Shown in pieces: positions 1 through 7,448 of a stretch of DNA of 16,499 nucleotides; the stretch's first letter is position 1; each line of letters opens with the position of its first letter. A model generated the notes under the pieces. That model was not told the DNA's origin. It did not search any database and saw nothing but the letters and a program-made list of their open reading frames with translations. A program made the position numbers and the translations under genes. This DNA comes from Chryseobacterium gleum (lineage in GTDB: Bacteria > Bacteroidota > Bacteroidia > Flavobacteriales_D > Sanyastnellaceae), in the NCBI GenBank assembly GCA_943330925.2, contig CALQJP020000023.1:1-16499 (forward strand), written 5' to 3'.

Positions 1-2
1 GC

Positions 3-48
3 GAATGACGAATGACTGGTGACCAATGACTAATGACTAATGACTAAT
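3..48 (+). repeat. Degenerate 7-bp tandem repeat array, left arm
   Basis: Six consecutive heptads of the form NRRTGAC (mostly TAATGAC) run from 3 to 44, followed by a partial seventh unit. The array may start before the window. An array of the same heptad lies in opposite orientation at 122-149, on the other side of the hairpin at 82-116. No coding function is visible. Confidence 0.8.
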
Positions 49-81
49 CTAGAAAAGGGTAATCAGTAGTTTTAATAATTG

Positions 82-116
82 AAAAGGCCCACGATGAAAT
101 TTCACGTGGGCCTTTT
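82..116. terminator. Strong, probably bidirectional, intrinsic terminator
   Basis: A perfect 12-bp stem pairs AAAAGGCCCACG (82-93) with CGTGGGCCTTTT (105-116). The 11-nt loop contains the palindrome TGAAATTTCA, so pairing can extend further inward. Each strand ends the stem in a T run, so it can act in both directions. On the minus strand it lies about 30 nt after the stop codon of the T9SS cargo gene and is its likely terminator. It could also serve a plus-strand gene left of the window. Confidence 0.88.
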
Positions 117-121
117 AATTT

Positions 122-149
122 GTCATTAGTCACTAGCCACTAGTCATTA
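122..149 (-). repeat. Degenerate 7-bp tandem repeat array, right arm
   Basis: Read on the minus strand, four heptads follow one another: TAATGAC, TAGTGGC, TAGTGAC, TAATGAC. They are the same family as the array at 3-48 but in opposite orientation. The first heptad begins with the TAA stop codon (149-147) of the T9SS cargo gene, so the array starts exactly at the end of the reading frame. Confidence 0.75.
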
Positions 150-2801
150 ACGCACGATGACCAATCTCTCTTTCACAATTCCAAAATCGTTCTGACCGGC
201 TACGACATACACTCCTGAAGCGAGGTCGGTGATCTGAAGTTCGAAGTTGTTGGAGTTGTTGAGGCTGATTTCACGCACCAATTGTCCGGCTTCATTCACG
301 ATGTAATATGTGCCTGCATGCTGCGACTTGAAGGTTACCGCGCCCATGGAAGGGTTGGGGTAGATGAGCATTTCTGCAGCGCTATTCCATTCCAATACAG
401 CGTTGGGTTGTTCAACTACCATAGTTATGCCGTTGCTTGTAACTGTTGAGGTTGAGCTGCATGGAACTTGGCCTACAATACGACAGGTAATGGTTTGGCC
501 ATTGCCGATCGTGTTGGTAGTATAGGTGGACGATGTAGCGCCGGATAATAAGAGGCCATTGATGTACCATTGAAAAGCAGGAGCGTTGCCCGCATTTACA
601 GCCGTTGCAGTAAATGTTACAGACCCGCCAACCATAATCGTATCAGTGCTCGCGATAATCGACACAGAAGGAGTAACCAGGGTTTGAGGTGAAACCGTAA
701 GCACCGCGCTCGATGCATCGGAAGGCGACGCGCAACTCAGTGAAGAGGTGAGGGTGCAGGTCACGTCTTGGGATGAGCTAAAGGTATAGCTCAGCGTATC
801 GTTGTTTGAGCCTATTGCAGCGCCATTCACAAACCACTGATAGAGTGGCGAAGCACCTGCATTTTCAGTAGTTGCAAGGAGCAGTGCTGCTTGTCCTTCG
901 CAAACAATTTCTTCAGCGGTCGTGATACTTACCGATGGAACTGCCTCCGTAATAATCTCTAAGGTCACCTCGTTGGAGCCGGCTGTTGGTATTTCTAATA
1001 CAGGGTCGTTGGAAAGCATGCTGCAGGTTACAACGTCTCCATTTTGAGCATTCGACAGCAAGAGTGTGTCGTTGTTGTTTCCTACACTAACTCCGTTTAC
1101 AAACCATTCGAACTGTGGCGAAGTACCCCCGAATTCAGGTGTTGCCGTTAATGCAATTGCCTCGCCAATACAAACCGGAGTGGGAGTGCCTTCTATGGCA
1201 ATACTTACCGACGCTGCCGGGCAAGGCTCTATTTGGTAGGAGAAAATGCGTGTGCGTGCTGCCCCGGATCCTGTTGATCCGCCCATGTATTCGCTCGTGC
1301 TCCAAATAGTAACACCATCGGGGTCTAGGCTTCCGTGCGCATAATCACCGTTGCGGTTCGTGCCCGTTTGTGATCCTGTGCCTCCCACAACCAGTTGCTC
1401 AGTAACAGGCATTGTGCCTAGTGGATCACAATTGCGGCGGCCCGTGTAGTAGAGCCCCGGATACAAGGTTGTGCTCGAATTGGTTTTCATGTAACTCAAC
1501 CCGATGGACCCATTGTCGTCCATGATGATGCTCCCCATCCAACGGGTGTCGCTATCGGGTGTGTAGATTCCCTCTTGATACATCGACCAAGTACCTGTTG
1601 ATGGATCTTGGCGAAGCTCGCACCATTTGATACTGCGTTGGCTGTTGCTGATTTTCACTGCCCAGTTGAGCACCACTGAATTGTGGTCACCCCATGTTTT
1701 CCATTGCGCACGGTACATGCATACGCCGCCAATTCCGTCCAGTTTTTGCGTGGTTCCGGGCTGAGATACATCGTCCCAGTTAGTGTTGTACGACCCGTCG
1801 AACGCCGCTGTATTGACGTTGTTTGCGGCTGCTATCGAGGCGGTAGGTGTGTTGGGCGTCCAGTTGACGGTCATGTTATAAATATTCACCCTGTCTTGGT
1901 TGCCACCCCCCCAGCCATTGTCGGAGTAGGAGAAGATTGGACAAGGAGTGCCTGCGGGCGGTAATGTGCCGTCTGCAGCGCAACCGGTGAGCGGAACAAA
2001 GAATCCGCCGCCATCGGGTGGATTGAAAGAAGCGTATACACTGCGCGCTCCGGGCGTACCTGCAAGCATAGCATCGCGTTCAAAAGCAAACACACGCTGT
2101 GTATTGGTGTTGGCAGTCATGTAGTAACCATCTTGCCATACGCTGAACTTCAGGTAATCGGGAAATGCGGGTGAGTCGAATGTATACGTGTAGTAAGAGC
2201 CCAGCGGATCGCCGGTTGTTGAGATGGCGATGTAGATTTCATTGTTGAAGAACGACCCGAATTGGGCCAGAAACCAGCGGTCAGCGGCCTTGTCGTACAT
2301 CACGATGGGGTCGCCGTTGTTTTGAGTGTCCGGGTTCCACAATGCACCAAGCGATTGGGCAGAACCAATAGTAGCACCCGTCGATTTGTTGTATACGCGG
2401 AAGGTCGTGGCGTTGATCAATTGAACGTAATGGTTCGGGCCTACAGCACCGGATGGATCGAACGGACGAGATCCACCGCTCGACTGACCTGCGAAGTTGG
2501 CGCGCAACTGAGTTCCGTTTTTGGTGCCCATCTCTTTCTGCATGCTGGCGTCGTCATTGTGGTAAGGGGCGCCATCGGCTCCGGTGAATTCGAAGTATTG
2601 TGGCAGGCGCTTCAAACGATCTTTTGATTCGCGGATTTCTTCCTCCTGATTGCTTTTTTCCGGAACACCTTGCAGATCGCGAAGTGGTCGTGTTACCCGA
2701 AATTTTTTAGCTACAATAAAACCGGAGGATGGCTGAAACTCCTGAGCGCCTGCGGTTAGAATTGCGCAGATGAGGAAGAGCATGCTAACAATCGTTTTCA
2801 T
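147..2801 (-). CDS. Secreted T9SS type A sorting-domain protein with Ig-like repeats
   Basis: This 884-residue protein is predicted to be secreted and passed through the outer membrane by the type IX system. Residues 1-19 form a signal peptide ending AGA before Gln20. Residues about 90-530 are a Gly-, Asn- and aromatic-rich region, probably a beta-propeller or sialidase-like fold, with motifs such as DRWFLAQF and NGDYAHGSLDPDG. Three Ig-like modules follow (about 530-620, 620-705 and 708-795), each with a SVSI opening and a WF/YxNG core; paired cysteines suggest disulfides. Residues 808-884 are the C-terminal sorting domain (IYPNPSMG, then GVYVV and a basic end). It stands alone, divergent from the GH109-like gene and followed by the terminator at 82-116. 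I recognise the architecture from Bacteroidota secretomes but cannot name a substrate; an adhesin or surface hydrolase role is only inference. No clear promoter is visible in the 107 bp upstream. Confidence 0.9.
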   Translation of the reverse strand: MKTIVSMLFLICAILTAGAQEFQPSSGFIVAKKFRVTRPLRDLQGVPEKSNQEEEIRESKDRLKRLPQYFEFTGADGAPYHNDDASMQKEMGTKNGTQLRANFAGQSSGGSRPFDPSGAVGPNHYVQLINATTFRVYNKSTGATIGSAQSLGALWNPDTQNNGDPIVMYDKAADRWFLAQFGSFFNNEIYIAISTTGDPLGSYYTYTFDSPAFPDYLKFSVWQDGYYMTANTNTQRVFAFERDAMLAGTPGARSVYASFNPPDGGGFFVPLTGCAADGTLPPAGTPCPIFSYSDNGWGGGNQDRVNIYNMTVNWTPNTPTASIAAANNVNTAAFDGSYNTNWDDVSQPGTTQKLDGIGGVCMYRAQWKTWGDHNSVVLNWAVKISNSQRSIKWCELRQDPSTGTWSMYQEGIYTPDSDTRWMGSIIMDDNGSIGLSYMKTNSSTTLYPGLYYTGRRNCDPLGTMPVTEQLVVGGTGSQTGTNRNGDYAHGSLDPDGVTIWSTSEYMGGSTGSGAARTRIFSYQIEPCPAASVSIAIEGTPTPVCIGEAIALTATPEFGGTSPQFEWFVNGVSVGNNNDTLLLSNAQNGDVVTCSMLSNDPVLEIPTAGSNEVTLEIITEAVPSVSITTAEEIVCEGQAALLLATTENAGASPLYQWFVNGAAIGSNNDTLSYTFSSSQDVTCTLTSSLSCASPSDASSAVLTVSPQTLVTPSVSIIASTDTIMVGGSVTFTATAVNAGNAPAFQWYINGLLLSGATSSTYTTNTIGNGQTITCRIVGQVPCSSTSTVTSNGITMVVEQPNAVLEWNSAAEMLIYPNPSMGAVTFKSQHAGTYYIVNEAGQLVREISLNNSNNFELQITDLASGVYVVAGQNDFGIVKERLVIVR

Positions 2802-2908
2802 CTAAAAAAAGTTGGTTAATGCAAAGAATTTGTGCGTCGAAAGTAATTGCCTTCAGATTGACACAGCATGCATTGAAAGAGCTATTTTGCGTCGAAAATG
2901 TGTGCGCT

Positions 2909-4288
2909 ATGAACAGACGAAATTTTGTAAAAACTACTGCAATGGCCACTGCTGGCGGGCTTTTGGCGCCAAATGTTTTGCGAGCAGCTAGTCCTCCTGT
3001 TGATAAAAAGGTACGACTGGGTATGATCGCCGTCGGGTTTCGAGGTCAGTCGCACATCGAAGAATTGTTGAAGCGTAATGATGTGGAGCTGGTAGCTTTT
3101 GCAGATCCGGATGCGCGCATGATGGCCGATGCACAGGCGCTCCTGAAAAAGTATGGGAAGTCGCCTGCAGCCGAATATGGCAACGGCGATTATCACTACC
3201 GCGAAATGCTGCAGCGTAATGATATCGACGCCGTCATTGTTTCATCGCCTTGGGAATGGCACGCGCGGCATGGGTGCGATGCCATGCGCGCAGGCAAAAC
3301 CGTGGGTATGGAGGTTTGCGGTGCAATGACGCTGGGTGAATGCTGGGAGTATGTGCGCACGCAAGAGGAAACAGGAGTGCCGATTATGATGCTGGAAAAC
3401 GTTTGCTATCGGCGCGATGTGATGGCCGTGCTCAATATGGTTCGCACGGGTTTGTTTGGTGAACTGGTGCATGCGCAAGGCGGCTATGAACACGATTTAC
3501 GCGGCGTGCTTTTCAACGACGGACAATCGGCCTACAACTCCGGTGTTGAGTTTGGTGAAAAGGGATACAGTGAAGCCAAGTGGCGCACCAACCATTATGT
3601 GAATCGCAACGGTGAGTTGTACCCTACGCATGGCTTGGGGCCTGTGTCAACCATGCTGAATATTAATCGAGGGAATCGGTTGGTGCGACTATCGTCTTTT
3701 TCGTCCAAGGCCCGTGGACTAAACAACTACATCGTCAATCACGAAAATGGTGGAGCTGTTCATCCCAATGCAAGCGTTGCATTTAAGCAAGGTGATGTGG
3801 TGACCACACAGATACAATGCGCCAACGGTGAGACTATTTTGCTCACGCACGATACCTCGCTGCAACGCCCGTATAATCTTGGTTTCCGAGTTCAAGGCAC
3901 GCAAGGCTTGTGGCAGGACTTCGGTTGGGGCGATCCCGATCAGGGCTTTGTTTATTTTGAACGCGAGATGAAGCACAGCCATCGCTGGGAAAACTCGAAA
4001 GAGTGGATTGAGAAATACGACCATCCGCTTTGGAAGCGCTATGCGAAGGAGGCTGAAACGGCAGGCCACGGAGGAATGGATTTCTTCGTGCTGAACTCGT
4101 TTATTGAGTGCGTGAAAAACAAGTTGCCCTTCGCGCTCGATGTGTATGACCTCGCCACGTGGTATGCGATAACACCATTATCCGAAGAGTCGGTCGCACG
4201 CGATGGTGCCATGGTTGAAATACCCGATTTTACCTCGGGAGCCTGGAAGAATCGGGAGCCGGTATTTGCTATGGATGAACGCTACTAG
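2909..4288 (+). CDS. GH109-like alpha-N-acetylgalactosaminidase, Gfo/Idh/MocA fold, Tat-exported
   Basis: The 459-residue product closely matches, from memory, the NAD-dependent family GH109 alpha-N-acetylgalactosaminidases known from Elizabethkingia. These remove terminal alpha-GalNAc by an oxidation-elimination mechanism using tightly bound NAD. An N-terminal twin-arginine signal (MNRRNFVKTT, then a hydrophobic stretch to LRAAS) implies folded export with its cofactor. Residues about 35-150 are the Rossmann domain, with AVGFRGQ in place of a strict GxGxxG, and FADPD at the cofactor strand. Family signatures include SSPWEWHARHG, ENVCYRRDV, KWRTNHY, LYPTHGLGP (Tyr238, His241; this His is implicated in catalysis in the family) and LTHDTSLQRPYNL. 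The frame is open upstream to an ATG at 2819, but the Tat signal and the family's usual length place the start at 2909. TATTTTG at 2883-2889 could be a weak promoter element. The stop overlaps the convergent kinase gene by 4 bp. Confidence 0.88.
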   Translation: MNRRNFVKTTAMATAGGLLAPNVLRAASPPVDKKVRLGMIAVGFRGQSHIEELLKRNDVELVAFADPDARMMADAQALLKKYGKSPAAEYGNGDYHYREMLQRNDIDAVIVSSPWEWHARHGCDAMRAGKTVGMEVCGAMTLGECWEYVRTQEETGVPIMMLENVCYRRDVMAVLNMVRTGLFGELVHAQGGYEHDLRGVLFNDGQSAYNSGVEFGEKGYSEAKWRTNHYVNRNGELYPTHGLGPVSTMLNINRGNRLVRLSSFSSKARGLNNYIVNHENGGAVHPNASVAFKQGDVVTTQIQCANGETILLTHDTSLQRPYNLGFRVQGTQGLWQDFGWGDPDQGFVYFEREMKHSHRWENSKEWIEKYDHPLWKRYAKEAETAGHGGMDFFVLNSFIECVKNKLPFALDVYDLATWYAITPLSEESVARDGAMVEIPDFTSGAWKNREPVFAMDERY

Positions 4289-6645
4289 CCATTCGATTTG
4301 CCGTTAGCCTTCGGTAAATAATCGCCGTTATAACCATAGCCATAACCATATCCGTATCCATAGCCGCGCATGGCTTTGTATCGGTTGAGGACAATGCCCA
4401 TTCGAGGCAATCGCCCGGCGGTATGCATCGCCTCAATGATTTCGAGTTGCGATTTGCGAATCAGTTTGGTGTTGATGATGTAAACGAAACAGTCGAGCTG
4501 ATTGGAAATATGATAGGCATCGGATACCAAACCAATAGGTGCTGTATCGACAACGATGTAATCATAGTTTTTACGCAGTTCTGCAAGCAACTCATTGAAT
4601 CGGTTGCTCATGAGCATTTCAGAGGGGTTCGGCGGTATAGGCCCTGAAGCAATCAAATCGAAATGGAATGACTTTTCGCTTTTCATGATTACCTCTTGAA
4701 TGGTTGCCGTTGGTTTGGCGAGGTAATAACTCAGTCCTTTTGGATCTTCTACTTTGAGGTAGCTGGCCAGTTTCGGATGCCGCAAATCGGTTCCAACCAG
4801 CACCGTGCGCTTCCCTGCAAAATGCAATGATTCTGCGAGGTTAATCGACATAAAGGATTTTCCTTCCTTCCCAATGGTGGATGTAATGCCTACCACGCGC
4901 GCGCCATCGGGCATGCCTGCGCACAGGTAGTCAATGTTGGTGCGAAGCATGCGAAATGCCTCCGAATTGATGGAGCGGTCTGTGTTGCTGTATACGAGAT
5001 GCGAACTTTGAACTTTCATCTCGGGTATTTCACCCAAATAGGGCACAGACAATTTTTGAAGGTCTTTCTTGCTCTTCACCTTGGTGTTGAGCGACTCTAC
5101 CAGATACAGCAGCACAACCGGCAATAGGAGCCCGAGCAACAAGCACACTCCATAAACCAATGCATACTTCGGGCTGATTTTGTTTTTGTTGGAATAGGCA
5201 GGGTCGATGGTCTTTGCATTCGCTACTGTAACGGCAAGTGCAATGTTGGTCTCCTCGCGCTTTTGGAGCAAGTACAAATACAACGACTCCTTGATTTGTT
5301 GCTGGCGTTGAATGTCGCGGAAAGCGCGCTCGAACGTGGGCACATCTTGAATTTTACTGTTGATCCCTCTCGCATATTTGTTGAGTCCATCCAGTTTTAT
5401 TTTGAGTGCTTTCAACGTGTTCTCGAAGCTCGAGCGAAGGGAGTTGCGCAACTTCGTTAGCTCGGGTTCGAGCGCCACCGTTGCCGGGTTTTTTTCTCCT
5501 GCACTTGCCTTCAATCGGTTGTGCTCCAACACCAGCTTGTTGTATTCCCAGATCATGAAATTGACCGATTCGTCTTTGAGTCCGAGATTGGCGGGTAACA
5601 AGTCTTCTATCGTGTTGCGGCTGTTCATCTCTTCCACCAAGAAGTTGTTCAGTGAAATTTCGTTTTCACACTCGAGTATTTCTTGCTCGGCATTAATACC
5701 GGAGCTCACAATTAGGCCGGCTTCAGAACCAATATCCGTGAGTTTGTTTTCCTTTTTAAATGTCTCAACTTCCGATTCTACCACAGCAAGCTCATTTGTG
5801 ATAAACTGAATACGCTCGTTGATGAAGTTGGCGGTGTTGCGACTGATCTGGTTTTTGTCTTCGATAGCGTGTTTGTTGTGAATGGCAATGAGCGTATTCA
5901 GCACGGCTGTTGCGCGATCAGGCAATCCATCGCGGAAGACCAACTTCAATACACTGGCATCTTTGTTAACGGGTGTGATCTTCAGGTTCTCTAAAAACTC
6001 GAGCGCAAGTTTTTCCGGTGAAACGATTTCGGTAACGAACTTGTGATTGTAATGCGACGCGTTGTAATGGCGAGTGGCACGAAAACAGCCGTATCCGAAT
6101 TCAAAACGAAGCGTATCACCAAAGCGATGCTGCGAGGTTTCCCCTGTCAACGCATTGGTGAGCTCGTATTCACTATCCGATTTTGGCAGGATGTTCCATT
6201 TGAATTCTTGTGAAGAATCGGGCAGCTCGGGGGTTATGAGCTGCAGCTGAATAGGAGTGCCCTCATACCGTTCGTGCATGATGGGGCGGCCAAAGGTGTA
6301 GTAGCGAACATTTAAGTGGAGCTCGTCGATTACCTCCATCATGAGTGAGCGCGATCGAAGTATCTCTATCTCATTGTCGAGGTCTTGATTAGCCGAGAGA
6401 ATGCCAAGGTCTTCAAATGCAGAAAGCTCATCGCGCAGCGACGACTTTCCGTTTTTATCATCTTTGATAAGCACCGTTGCAGATGCTTCATACATAGGTA
6501 CTGTATAACGCAGATATACGAAGGCCAATCCAAGACAAAGCGTCAGGGATATCAGAAACCATCGCCAGTAGGAGAGGTACTTCAGCACGATTTCACCGAG
6601 TGAAGGCGTGTTGTCGGGCTGCATTTCTGCCGGATGATCCATCAT
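4285..6645 (-). CDS. Wzc-like polysaccharide co-polymerase / BY-kinase
   Basis: This 786-residue inner-membrane protein combines a chain-length/export domain with a bacterial tyrosine autokinase. It is expected to work with the Wza-like protein just upstream. Residues about 15-46 hold the first membrane helix in a Wzz-type domain. A long, probably coiled-coil periplasmic region follows (about 250-430), then the GNVR-like segment with PTFERAFRDIQRQQQIKESLY, and a second helix at about 490-515. The cytoplasmic kinase has Walker A TSTIGKEGKS (about 585-596), Walker A' VLVGTDLRHP (about 615-624) and Walker B YDYIVVDTAP (about 694-703). The first Asp of the usual DxD in Walker A' is Gly here. The tail (761-772) is six Gly-Tyr dipeptides, followed by another Tyr; tail tyrosines are the autophosphorylation sites in this family. 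Only 2 bp separate it from the Wza-like gene, so the two are co-transcribed. No tyrosine phosphatase gene is in the window. Confidence 0.93.
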   Translation of the reverse strand: MMDHPAEMQPDNTPSLGEIVLKYLSYWRWFLISLTLCLGLAFVYLRYTVPMYEASATVLIKDDKNGKSSLRDELSAFEDLGILSANQDLDNEIEILRSRSLMMEVIDELHLNVRYYTFGRPIMHERYEGTPIQLQLITPELPDSSQEFKWNILPKSDSEYELTNALTGETSQHRFGDTLRFEFGYGCFRATRHYNASHYNHKFVTEIVSPEKLALEFLENLKITPVNKDASVLKLVFRDGLPDRATAVLNTLIAIHNKHAIEDKNQISRNTANFINERIQFITNELAVVESEVETFKKENKLTDIGSEAGLIVSSGINAEQEILECENEISLNNFLVEEMNSRNTIEDLLPANLGLKDESVNFMIWEYNKLVLEHNRLKASAGEKNPATVALEPELTKLRNSLRSSFENTLKALKIKLDGLNKYARGINSKIQDVPTFERAFRDIQRQQQIKESLYLYLLQKREETNIALAVTVANAKTIDPAYSNKNKISPKYALVYGVCLLLGLLLPVVLLYLVESLNTKVKSKKDLQKLSVPYLGEIPEMKVQSSHLVYSNTDRSINSEAFRMLRTNIDYLCAGMPDGARVVGITSTIGKEGKSFMSINLAESLHFAGKRTVLVGTDLRHPKLASYLKVEDPKGLSYYLAKPTATIQEVIMKSEKSFHFDLIASGPIPPNPSEMLMSNRFNELLAELRKNYDYIVVDTAPIGLVSDAYHISNQLDCFVYIINTKLIRKSQLEIIEAMHTAGRLPRMGIVLNRYKAMRGYGYGYGYGYGYNGDYLPKANGKSNG
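4330..4365 (-). repeat. Six 6-bp units encoding the Gly-Tyr tail of the kinase
   Basis: Six in-frame hexamers encode GYGYGYGYGYGY at kinase residues 761-772. Read on the minus strand, the units are GGC TAT, GGA TAC, GGA TAT, GGT TAT, GGC TAT and GGT TAT. Synonymous positions differ between units, so this is not a fresh slippage product and the peptide pattern appears to be kept. The array could still gain or lose units in frame. Confidence 0.8.
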
Positions 6646-6647
6646 GG

Positions 6648-7424
6648 CTATTTGAAAATAAGAATAAGCGTTGTAAGCACGAGTGATAGGCTTGATATGA
6701 CAATGCCGGTATTGGATGCATTGATTACCGATGAATTTCTTTTCGCGCGGTTGGGTTCAACATAGACCACGTCGTTTTGCTGAAGATAATAGACGGGTGA
6801 TGAGAATAGGCTCTCTTGCGTGAGGTCGAGGCGATACTCCTTGCGTTTTCCATCTTCATCGCGAATGACCAAAATGTTGTGTCGTTCTCCTGTTATAAGT
6901 AAATCGCCTGCAACGCCCAGCGCTTCCAGTAGCGTTATGCGTTCATTGGGAATTGTGAAAGTGCCAGGGTTGCGCACATCACCGAGCACGGTAACACGAA
7001 AATTCAGAATGCGCAACGAAATGGTGGGGCTCACTATGTACGATCCCAGTTTCTCTTTGATGACGTCGATGGCTTGCGTTCTGGTAAGGCCTGCCAAATG
7101 GATGGTGCCAATGACCGGAAACTCGATGTTTCCTTCCGAGTTTACCAAATAACCGGGAGGAGTGGGGGCCCCTTGCGAATATCCGCCGTACAAATTGTTG
7201 CCAACCGCCTGTGGTAAGTTGAACAAAACCGTCGACTTCTCGTCGTTGGCCATTACCAGAATCGACAACAGGTCGTCGGGTTTGATGGTCGGATTATAAG
7301 ACGAATTTGAGGCGAACTCAGTGGGTTTGCCTTGAAAATAGACAATGTCTTTCTTGGTGTTGCAGCTGCAGAATAACAGCACTGCTGCACAACAAGCAAT
7401 GATTCCCTTTTGTAAAAAGTACAT
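6648..7424 (-). CDS. Wza-like polysaccharide export lipoprotein
   Basis: This 258-residue protein is the likely outer-membrane or periplasmic export component for the polysaccharide. The N-terminus is a lipoprotein signal: a hydrophobic stretch ending LLFCSC, with Cys21 as the probable lipidated residue, followed by NTKKDIVYFQG as is common in Bacteroidota homologues. A poly-export domain starts near YNPTIKPDDLLSILV and includes EFPVIGTIHLAGLTR. An SLBB-type domain follows (VTVLGDVRNPGTFTI and ITLLEALGVAGDL), then the YYLQQNDVVYVEPN motif. The C-terminal 25 residues are hydrophobic and probably span a membrane. It is shorter than enterobacterial Wza (about 380 residues), as expected for this phylum, so a standard Wza octamer is not assured. 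It lies 24 bp after the sugar transferase gene and 2 bp before the kinase gene. Confidence 0.92.
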   Translation of the reverse strand: MYFLQKGIIACCAAVLLFCSCNTKKDIVYFQGKPTEFASNSSYNPTIKPDDLLSILVMANDEKSTVLFNLPQAVGNNLYGGYSQGAPTPPGYLVNSEGNIEFPVIGTIHLAGLTRTQAIDVIKEKLGSYIVSPTISLRILNFRVTVLGDVRNPGTFTIPNERITLLEALGVAGDLLITGERHNILVIRDEDGKRKEYRLDLTQESLFSSPVYYLQQNDVVYVEPNRAKRNSSVINASNTGIVISSLSLVLTTLILIFK

Positions 7425-7448
7425 AGGTCAAAATTAAGCATGAATAAG

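Noticed and set aside
3..149. CRISPR-like array
   Set aside because: The units are contiguous 7-bp tandem repeats without spacers, and there are no cas genes.
2819..2908. Longer start of the GH109-like gene at the ATG at 2819
   Set aside because: The 30 extra residues do not look like a signal, and they would bury the twin-arginine motif that starts cleanly at 2909.
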